Below are positions 5,647 through 10,447 of a stretch of 10,447 nt of DNA, one piece after another. The position numbers were made by a program, and so were the translations under genes. The notes under the pieces are model-generated. The model was given only the letters and a program-made list of their open reading frames with translations. It was not told the origin of the DNA and did no database searches. Where the stretch lies: positions 1 through 10,447 of the forward strand of contig CANINJ010000046.1 of assembly GCA_947468985.1 (NCBI GenBank). The letters run 5' to 3'. Source of the stretch: Bacteroidota bacterium (lineage in GTDB: Bacteria > Bacteroidota > Bacteroidia > Flavobacteriales > Flavobacteriaceae). The number at the start of each line of letters is the position of its first letter. The stretch's first letter is position 1.

Positions 5647-6678
5647 ATGAAAAAAATCTTTACTCTTTTAGCTGCAGTTTTATTGACTGCCAATGTGTTT
5701 GCTCAAGCACCTCAATCTATGAGCTATCAAGCCATTATCCGTAACAGTAGCAATGCACTTGTTGCTAGTACACAAGTAGGAATGCAAATTAGCATCTTGC
5801 AAACTACATCTACAGGAACTGCTGTTTATGTAGAAACACAAACCCCAACTACTGATGCAAATGGTTTAGTAAGTTTAGCCATAGGAGCTGGTACAGCAAC
5901 AACTGGAACTTTTGCAGCTATAGATTGGTCAGTAGGACCTTATTTCATTAAAACCGAAACAGATCCTGCAGGAGGAACAAGTTACTCTATTACTGGTACA
6001 AGCCAATTATTGAGCGTTCCTTATGCTTTAAACGCGGGTTCTATTACTAATTCAAAAGGGTTAGCATTAGCTAAATTGACAACTACTGAAAGAACGGCAC
6101 TTGTTTCTCCAAGTCTTGGTACCATGATTTATAACACGACTTTGAACAAGTTTCAAGGGTATGGTATATCAACATTGAATGGGAATATGAGTAATAGTGG
6201 TAGTGGTAATGGATTAACAGTAGGGGCAAATTCAGGTATTGGACAGACTTTCACGTCTACAGGCAATTGGACTTTTAACTCTAGCTTTAATATTACTATA
6301 ATTTCAAGCCCTGCTCCTACAGCAGGAGTTGTAACTTTGTCATTATACAGTGGCGTGCCAGGATCAGGAACACTTAAAGGCTCAGTAACAACTAATTTGA
6401 CTAGTAGCTCTTCTCAGCTTAATTTTAGTACTATGGCAACACCAATTACGATACCTGCAGGGCCATCTTACTGGGTAGTAACTACAAACAGTACAGCAGT
6501 TTTTGCTGTATTAAATTCTTCTTCTGCTTTTGTAGATAGTGCAACCGAAAGCGCTTTTACGGTAGCAAGCAGCAGTGATTTGACTGCAACTACTCCCCTT
6601 TCAGGAAGTGTTTTATTTTATGGAAATTATATTTCAATCGCAGCGAATCCATCGTGGGTTACTTTTCAGGCGAATTAA
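5647..6678 (+). CDS. Secreted Bacteroidota protein with QAPQSMSYQAIIRN-type N-terminal domain
   Basis: The 343-residue protein has a signal peptide ending FAQ (about residue 20). It then has a domain (21-133) opening APQSMSYQAIIRN and containing ISILQ, YVETQTPTTDANGLVSLAIG, GPYFIKTETDP and LLSVPYALNAG; I recognise this as a widespread domain of secreted Bacteroidota proteins without an assigned function. Residues 137-172 (KGLALAK, TTTERTAL, GTMIYNTTLNKFQGY) are a variant of the KGLLxP/VYNT module seen in the two - strand genes at 2646-4009. The C-terminal part (about 185-343) is Ser/Thr-rich and probably all-beta (GQTFTSTGNWTFNSSFNITII, then PAGPSYWVVTT). There is no YPNP domain of its own. 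It is co-transcribed with the sorting-domain gene 6 nt upstream and ended by the hairpin at 6747-6780. A surface or extracellular matrix role is plausible but unproven. Confidence 0.82.
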   Translation: MKKIFTLLAAVLLTANVFAQAPQSMSYQAIIRNSSNALVASTQVGMQISILQTTSTGTAVYVETQTPTTDANGLVSLAIGAGTATTGTFAAIDWSVGPYFIKTETDPAGGTSYSITGTSQLLSVPYALNAGSITNSKGLALAKLTTTERTALVSPSLGTMIYNTTLNKFQGYGISTLNGNMSNSGSGNGLTVGANSGIGQTFTSTGNWTFNSSFNITIISSPAPTAGVVTLSLYSGVPGSGTLKGSVTTNLTSSSSQLNFSTMATPITIPAGPSYWVVTTNSTAVFAVLNSSSAFVDSATESAFTVASSSDLTATTPLSGSVLFYGNYISIAANPSWVTFQAN

Positions 6679-6746
6679 ATATAGAATTAGTAGTACACAA
6701 CTCATAGTGTAATTTTGGTTTAATTACCAATGAACTAACAAGTATA

Positions 6747-6784
6747 AAAGCCTGTCTTCTAGAAATAGAAGACAGGCTTTTTTT
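6747..6784 (+). terminator. Strong intrinsic terminator, 15-bp stem with GAAA tetraloop
   Basis: AAAGCCTGTCTTCTA (6747-6761) pairs perfectly with TAGAAGACAGGCTTT (6766-6780) around a GAAA (GNRA) loop, followed by four more T. It ends the 5155-6678 operon. On the - strand four T follow the stem, so it may also end the 7405-6875 gene. A weaker stem (GTCTAATTTT 6798-6807 with AAAGTTAGAC 6813-6822, one T-G pair) lies just beyond. Confidence 0.92.
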
Positions 6785-6874
6785 GTTTCAATTAAGAGTC
6801 TAATTTTGACCGAAAGTTAGACATGAAGCCAATAGTAATAAAATTCCAATAGTTTTTTCATTTTATTTATTAAA

Positions 6875-7405
6875 TTAGTTTTTAATGAATTCTGTAAACG
6901 GAACTGAATCATAAATATTCCACTCTTCAGTAATTTTACCATCTTTAACAGCAACTATTTGAAACGATATAACTTTTGAAGTTTTAGAATCTTTCTTCCA
7001 AGTTACGGTCTGAGCAGAAAGCACAAAATTTTTGATTCCCTTTTCATCTGCTTTAAAATTTATTGCTTCCCAAATGACATTATACTCAACTGTTGGCTTA
7101 ATATTCTTTTTCTGAAATTCTTTATTTGCAGCTACATTTTCAGAAACAGTACTTCCTATTTTATTATCATGAATAATGGCGTTTGTTGCATAGCACTTTT
7201 CATACTCTTCGAAATCGCCGTTTACCCATGCGGCAGCGCATTTTTTAATTAAATCAATGTTTGTAGATTTAGAAACATTATAACCATTAGAATTTGCGGG
7301 AATTTCATTTGGTGTAACTACTTTTTCGGTAGTTTTGACATCTTCTTTTTTACAGGAAAATAATAATAAGCCTGATAAGGCTAAAAGGGCAAGGTTTTTT
7401 TTCAT
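6875..7405 (-). CDS. NTF2/SnoaL-like lipoprotein
   Basis: This 176-residue protein starts with a lipoprotein signal, MKKNLALLALSGLLLFSC, with the lipidated Cys at position 18. The next residues are KKEDV, matching the pattern Cys-x-Lys-(Asp/Glu)2 described as a lipoprotein export signal for surface display in Capnocytophaga; surface exposure here is an inference. A Thr/Asn-rich linker leads to a domain of about 125 residues (50-176) with features of the cone-shaped NTF2/SnoaL fold: LIKKCAAAWVNGDFEEYEKCYATNAIIHDN near its start and FQIVAVKDGKITEEWNIYD near its end. Members range from polyketide cyclases and ketosteroid isomerases to non-enzymatic binding proteins, so no substrate can be named. 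It stands alone, convergent with the upstream operon and divergent from the AraC gene. Confidence 0.8.
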   Translation of the reverse strand: MKKNLALLALSGLLLFSCKKEDVKTTEKVVTPNEIPANSNGYNVSKSTNIDLIKKCAAAWVNGDFEEYEKCYATNAIIHDNKIGSTVSENVAANKEFQKKNIKPTVEYNVIWEAINFKADEKGIKNFVLSAQTVTWKKDSKTSKVISFQIVAVKDGKITEEWNIYDSVPFTEFIKN

Positions 7406-7764
7406 TTTGTTTTAATTTGGTTAATTGTTAATTGTTTGTTGTTTATTGTTTATTGCTGTTATCTCGATATCGAGTTGTAATTATAAAATCAGTTGTGAAT
7501 TAGAATTTATATTATAATAAATTATTTTTTGTTATTAAACTTAATTTTGATCCCGCAAACCTTTTGTAAAGTTTAATTTGTTTCAGTCATTTTGTTCGAA
7601 ACAAAAATAGTTGAACATTTTTTTTAAATAGCACTAATTACTTGGTTAATCTGTTCCGTTTTTGCATTTAGGAACATTTATAATTTCTGAAATTCTTTCA
7701 AAAAAAATAAAGGGAGGTTTAAAAAACTATATTTGTCAAGCTATTGCCTATTATAAAATGAATT
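7406..7764. other. Divergent intergenic region between the lipoprotein and AraC genes
   Basis: I see no gene here. Next to the lipoprotein start is a run of TTGTTTATTG-like and TTAATTG-like repeats (about 7418-7456). Two palindromes follow: CTCGATATCGAG (7463-7474, perfect 12 bp) and TTTTGTT-CGA-AACAAAA (7590-7606). A TAATTTTG box (7542-7549, + strand) matches the -7 consensus but has no TTG at proper spacing and is far from the next gene. The AraC-proximal -7 box is listed separately. Confidence 0.5.
7728..7735 (+). promoter_or_regulatory. -7 promoter box TATATTTG of the AraC-type gene
   Basis: TATATTTG is an exact match to TAnnTTTG, 29 nt upstream of the ATG at 7765, giving an expected leader of roughly 20-25 nt. 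No TTG was found at the usual 17-23 nt upstream, so this is a one-element call. Confidence 0.4.
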
Positions 7765-8924
7765 ATGGAAATACTTTCGCCTTTTTTGGGAATATTTACT
7801 TGTCTTATACTTTTTTATTATAGGAAGTCTTTTAATAAATCTAATTTATATTTAGCACTTTTTTTTCTATGTAGTAACCTGATTGTAATTGTCTATTTTG
7901 GATTGCATTTTAGCAATAATCCTTTTTTTGAGGGTATATTTTTCATTAATTTTTTGCCACTATCTTTTGTTATTGGACCACTGCTATTTTTTTATATTAA
8001 GTATGCTGTTGCCGATAATAAAAAGTTTATCGCTATAGATTTGTTGCACCTACTGCCTGTCGTTTTTGTAATACTATTTAGCTTACCTTATATAACTTTA
8101 CCATTTTCAAAGAAAATTGAAATAGCACATCATATACAATCAGTTACACATGATTATGATTATAGTATATCTTTTTTTTCTTTAAAACAGATGTTGTTTC
8201 TCCGTCCTTTGCATTTGTTTTTTTATTGTATTGTAAGTTTGATTTACTTTAAACTAGATTCCAGAAGAAGACAAACAGATTTTGGTGCATTACCAATAAA
8301 TCATAGTGTTTTAAAAAAATGGATATATTCTTTAATTTCGCTTCAATTAATTATTTCAACTTATTGTTTCTTAGACTCCTTTGCAGGTTGGGTTTTAAAT
8401 GATTTTGGAACTATTTTTAACAATAAAAATTATTTAAGATTTTTGGGAAGTGCTTTTTTTGTTCAAAATACAATTCTTTTTTTGTTCCCGAAAATACTAT
8501 TTGATTCTATTTCGTATCCCAATGCGTCTTTAGCAAAAAATCTAAACATACAATTGCAAAAGAGTAGCTCAAATGAATTAAATACAAATATAAAAATTCA
8601 ATTGAATCAATATTTGCTTGAATTACCCTATATCAAAAATGATTTTAATTTGACAAAAATGGCATTGGATATAAAATATCTGAAAGGATTTTATCAAATT
8701 ATTTTAAAACTGAGCTTTCCATTACTTTTAGTAAATGGAAAAATGATATAAGAATTGAACATGCCTGCGAAATGATTCAAGATGGAAAAGGGAATAGTAT
8801 AACCGTAGAGGGAATCTCTTTAAATGTTGGGTTCCTATCGAGATCGAAATTTATAGATGCATTTAAATCCAGGAAAGGAGTTCCTCCTTCAACTTACATA
8901 AAACAATTTTCCGATTTAAAGTAA
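7765..8924 (+). pseudogene. Seven-helix membrane AraC-family regulator, broken by a one-base deletion
   Basis: The uninterrupted frame gives 328 residues to a TAA at 8749-8751. The first 250 residues contain about seven hydrophobic helices (starts near 4, 27, 58, 92, 145, 185 and 222), the common Bacteroidota layout of an N-terminal 7TM sensor before an AraC helix-turn-helix. After MALDIK (residues 299-304) the reading turns atypical (YLKGFYQIILKLSF). Moving to the -1 frame at the A-run 8673-8676 restores ISERILSNYFKTELS, then TFSKWKNDIRIEHACEMI, ITVEGISLNVGFLSRSKF and GVPPSTYIKQF, ending at a TAA at 8922-8924. These are the two helix-turn-helix units of an AraC domain. The repaired protein has about 386 residues. 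One lost A (five to four) explains everything. As written, the product would lack DNA binding. Sequencing error or ribosomal slippage at A-AAA are alternatives. Confidence 0.83.
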
Positions 8925-9191
8925 AGGAAGGTTACAAACTATAATACTTCTAAAATTAGGACCACTTGATTAAAAAAATTTATTAATATAGTAAGGTTTA
9001 AAATATTGAAAATCAATTTAATAAACCCAATATATCCGAAAAAATTCCGCTTTGAAAATAAAAAAGTTCGAACCACAGAATTCAATCTAATATTATTGAA
9101 AATAACCAGTTTTAACAAGGATTTACGCGGCGAAAATGTAGGAAATCTAAAAAATAGACTTGTCCCATACAATTAAAGCTATTGATTTATT

Positions 9192-9237
9192 TTCAAACCA
9201 AATCTTAGAATTTCTAGTTGATTTAGTTGAAAAAATG
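9192..9237 (+). repeat. Left copy of a degenerate 45-bp direct repeat
   Basis: It starts TTCAAACCAA and ends with the 17-mer ATTTAGTTGAAAAAATG. Both ends are identical in the right copy at 9994-10038; the middle 18-19 bases differ at several positions and by one base in length. The 9320-9802 gene and its pseudogene lie between the copies. Confidence 0.6.
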
Positions 9238-9290
9238 TCGTAAATTATTTCGAATTATTAACAAAATATTAAAGTTGAATCAAAAAACAT

Positions 9291-9312
9291 TACTTTTGCT
9301 CCTTTATAAGGA
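9291..9312 (+). promoter_or_regulatory. -7 box TACTTTTG and AAGGA ribosome-binding site of the 9320 gene
   Basis: TACTTTTG (9291-9298) fits TAnnTTTG exactly. AAGGA (9308-9312) sits 7 nt before the ATG at 9320, an unusually good Shine-Dalgarno for this kind of genome, and it decides the start. The nearest upstream TTG (9275-9277) is only 13 nt away, shorter than the usual spacing. Confidence 0.5.
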
Positions 9313-9319
9313 AAACCTA

Positions 9320-9802
9320 ATGAAACAATTCCACCTACTACTATTAATATTTACGTCTAACTTTTTTGGGCAGAATTTGCACCACCAAATGCTTTCTTCA
9401 CAAGGAACAACTTCACGGACTTCTAACGGTATTGTTGTAAGACAAACAATTGGTCAACAAAGTGCAATTGGAAATTATAGCGATTCTAATTTAATTGCAG
9501 GACAAGGTTTTCAACAAAGTGATAAAATGAAAATTGTAATTCCACCAGTTATTTCCGTTACGACAACCACCTATCCAAACCCTTTTATTGATAGTGTTAA
9601 TTTCCAATTTTCATCTCCAATTGCTGGACCAATTAAAATCTCATTATTTGACGTAACGGGAAAGCTAGTTTATTACAAAGTAAAAGTATCTATTGACAAC
9701 ATATTAAAGATAGACAACCTTTCTTTCGCCCAGGGAGAATATTTTGTTAAACTAACTGCTAAAAATTATTCCTATTCCACTAATTTATTAAAATCAAAAT
9801 AA
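9320..9802 (+). CDS. Short secreted protein with T9SS type A (YPNP) sorting domain, second copy of the type
   Basis: The 160-residue protein has a signal peptide (MKQFHLLLLIFTSNFFGQ, cleavage near 18). A short passenger has QTIGQQS (42-48) and GQGFQQ (61-66), and a T9SS sorting domain starts at TTYPNPFIDSV (83-93), with ISLFDVTGKLVYY (107-119) and FAQGEYFVKL (136-145). Length, order and the IGQ...QGxQQ signature match the 5155-5640 protein, so the two are paralogues of one family, with low overall identity. The C terminus (TNLLKSK) differs from the more usual KTFKIIKN but keeps a basic end. An upstream TTG at 9227 would add 31 residues before the signal peptide and lies in a repeat, so it is rejected. 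Its stop overlaps the lost start of the following pseudogene. Confidence 0.82.
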   Translation: MKQFHLLLLIFTSNFFGQNLHHQMLSSQGTTSRTSNGIVVRQTIGQQSAIGNYSDSNLIAGQGFQQSDKMKIVIPPVISVTTTTYPNPFIDSVNFQFSSPIAGPIKISLFDVTGKLVYYKVKVSIDNILKIDNLSFAQGEYFVKLTAKNYSYSTNLLKSK

Positions 9803-10056
9803 GAAAACTTTCCCTCCTACTAATTGCTTTTATGAAACTTACAAGTTCCTATTCGCAAGAAGTTTACTTTTAAACAGTAAGCAATTTTACAATATATTAT
9901 TTTAAGAGTTCTAATGAACATATGTCAACCGCGCTTCATGAGGAACTAGTTCTTGTAAACAAAAAACCTACAAGGCCTTCACTATTAAAAAAATTCAAAC
10001 CAAGTATTAGAGTTTTGGAAAATTTAGTTGAAAAAATGCCACAAAAAAACCTCTAG
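9799..10056 (+). pseudogene. Probable remnant of a secreted-protein gene behind the YPNP gene
   Basis: One frame runs from ATA at 9799 to TAG at 10054-10056, interrupted only by TAA at 9871-9873. The first part reads RKLSLLLIAFMKLTSSYSQEVYF, a convincing signal peptide without a start codon. After the internal stop it continues TVSNFTIYYFKSSNEH, which resembles the start of a common Bacteroidota secreted family (EVYxKTGxNFTxYxFK, from memory). The ATA overlaps the stop of the previous gene as ATAA; an ancestral ATGA would have been both its start and the neighbour's TGA stop. The tail ends VLENLVEKMPQKNL and covers the right copy of the direct repeat. An ATG at 9922 could begin a 44-residue protein within the frame, but I have no family evidence for it. 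Confidence 0.45.
9994..10038 (+). repeat. Right copy of a degenerate 45-bp direct repeat
   Basis: It begins TTCAAACCAA and ends ATTTAGTTGAAAAAATG, like the copy at 9192-9237, which lies 802 bases to the left. Within the reading frame it encodes part of the pseudogene tail (LVEKM), as the left copy does in its own scrap. Confidence 0.6.
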
Positions 10057-10074
10057 ATTTCTCTAAAGGTTTTT
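10045..10074 (-). terminator. Terminator of the tRNA cluster
   Basis: AAAAACCTCTAGA (10045-10057) pairs with TCTAAAGGTTTTT (10062-10074) with a single C-A mismatch and a 4-nt loop. On the - strand the hairpin ends in a run of seven T (complement of 10043-10049), 10 nt after the mature end of tRNA-Arg. Confidence 0.85.
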
Positions 10075-10083
10075 GGTTCGACG

Positions 10084-10157
<74 letters not shown>

Positions 10158-10175
10158 ATTGCTCAATAAAAAAAG

Positions 10176-10250
10176 TCGGGGTGGCAGGATTCGAACCTGC
10201 GGCCTCCTGCTCCCAAAGCAGGCGCGATAACCGAGCTACGCTACACCCCG
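10176..10250 (-). tRNA. tRNA-Pro (TGG)
   Basis: A 75-nt cloverleaf: acceptor CGGGGTG with CACCCCG, anticodon arm CCTGC-TTTGGGA-GCAGG with anticodon TGG (complement of 10213-10215), and T arm GCAGG-TTCGAAT-CCTGC. The discriminator is A at 10176 and CCA is not encoded. It lies 18 nt upstream of tRNA-Arg in the direction of transcription and is presumably in the same transcript. Confidence 0.97.
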
Positions 10251-10306
10251 TAAAAAGATAATTAATATCTTTAAATAATCTCAATATTTTTTTAATAATT
10301 CTTAAG

Positions 10307-10357
10307 TGCGGCCTTCACGCCTTGCGTGACGCGATAACCGAGCTACGCTACACCCCG
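10307..10357 (-). pseudogene. Degenerate tRNA-Pro copy (5' part, rebuilt anticodon arm, no T arm)
   Basis: Bases 10330-10363 are identical to 10223-10256, that is, the 5' 28 nt of tRNA-Pro (acceptor strand and D arm) plus the 6 nt in front of it. TGCGGCCT at 10307-10314 then matches 10198-10205, the variable region. Between them the anticodon arm CCTGC-loop-GCAGG is replaced by TCACGC-AAG-GCGTGA, 2 nt shorter and with a 3-nt loop. T arm and 3' acceptor strand are missing. It cannot be a working tRNA; it sits between tRNA-Ser and the intact tRNA-Pro. Confidence 0.85.
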
Positions 10358-10374
10358 TAAAAAACATTAAAAAG

Positions 10375-10447
10375 CGGAGAGTAAGGGATTCGAACCCTTG
10401 GTACAGTTACCCATACGCATGTTTAGCAAACATGTCCTTTCGGCCAC
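10375..10447 (-). tRNA. tRNA-Ser (GCT), 5' end beyond the window
   Basis: Seventy-three nt of the 3' side are visible. Anticodon arm CATGT-TTGCTAA-ACATG has anticodon GCT (complement of 10425-10427), a long class II variable arm follows, then T arm AAGGG-TTCGAAT-CCCTT, acceptor 3' strand ending CTCTCC and discriminator G at 10375. The missing 5' part is about 15-20 nt. CCA is not encoded. Confidence 0.95.

Larger units (their letters stand above)
8925..9319. other. Decayed AT-rich intergenic stretch
   Basis: No gene with a start codon is convincing here. On the + strand a frame without ATG is open from 8970 to the TAA at 9174-9176 and reads like protein near its end (RGENVGNLKNRLVPYN). A second frame ends LEFLVDLVEKMS at the TAA at 9240-9242. 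Both may be scraps of one frameshifted gene. The second scrap contains the left copy of the direct repeat 9192-9237. The promoter of the 9320 gene occupies the right end. Confidence 0.35.

Noticed and set aside
8939..9172. 77-codon frame on the - strand
   Set aside because: Phe/Leu/Asn-rich text typical of AT-rich DNA, no ribosome-binding site or promoter; the other strand reads more like coding remnants.
9192..10038. Direct repeats as attL/attR of an integrated element
   Set aside because: The copies are diverged, not identical, the right one is outside the tRNA genes, and no integrase, excisionase or cargo of an element lies between them.

Overview
The window looks like a chromosome segment from a Flavobacterium-type member of the Bacteroidota. 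The evidence is AT-rich DNA, TAnnTTTG-type -7 promoter boxes, few Shine-Dalgarno sequences, two short secreted proteins with a YPNP C-terminal type IX secretion (T9SS) sorting domain, a Cys-Lys-Lys-Glu-Asp lipoprotein N terminus, and tRNA genes without an encoded CCA. Genus is an inference from these features; no marker gene for taxonomy is present.

Layout. (1) 1-2499, + strand: the end of an aromatic-catabolism cluster, with the 3' part of a gentisate 1,2-dioxygenase-like bicupin, a fumarylacetoacetate-hydrolase-family (FAH) enzyme and a maleate cis-trans isomerase. Together they suggest ring cleavage to maleylpyruvate, hydrolysis to maleate plus pyruvate, and isomerisation of maleate to fumarate. 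The gaps between these genes carry short repeat-like sequences. (2) 2646-4780, - strand: three small secreted proteins of unknown function; the last two form a two-gene unit ending in a strong hairpin terminator. (3) 4781-5154: a hairpin-rich divergent intergenic region. (4) 5155-6678, + strand: a short YPNP protein followed 6 nt later by a secreted protein of a Bacteroidota-typical family, closed by a 15-bp terminator with a GAAA loop. (5) 6875-7405, - strand: an NTF2/SnoaL-like lipoprotein. (6) 7765-8924, + strand: a seven-helix membrane AraC-type regulator broken by a one-base deletion inside its helix-turn-helix domain. (7) 8925-10056: a decayed zone holding a second intact YPNP gene, a probable pseudogene directly behind it, and a degenerate 45-bp direct repeat flanking both. 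(8) 10045-10447, - strand: a tRNA cluster Ser(GCT) - degenerate Pro copy - Pro(TGG) - Arg(TCT) - terminator; the Ser gene runs off the right edge.

The best leads are the repaired reading frame of the AraC regulator, the fossil tRNA-Pro next to its intact parent, the second YPNP locus whose partner may have lost its start codon by a single change in an overlapping stop/start, the paired palindromes around the -7 box of the 4780 promoter, and the glutathione-independent route implied by the catabolic trio. I saw no phage, CRISPR array, complete IS element or defence system, and nothing that I would call a wholly new system.
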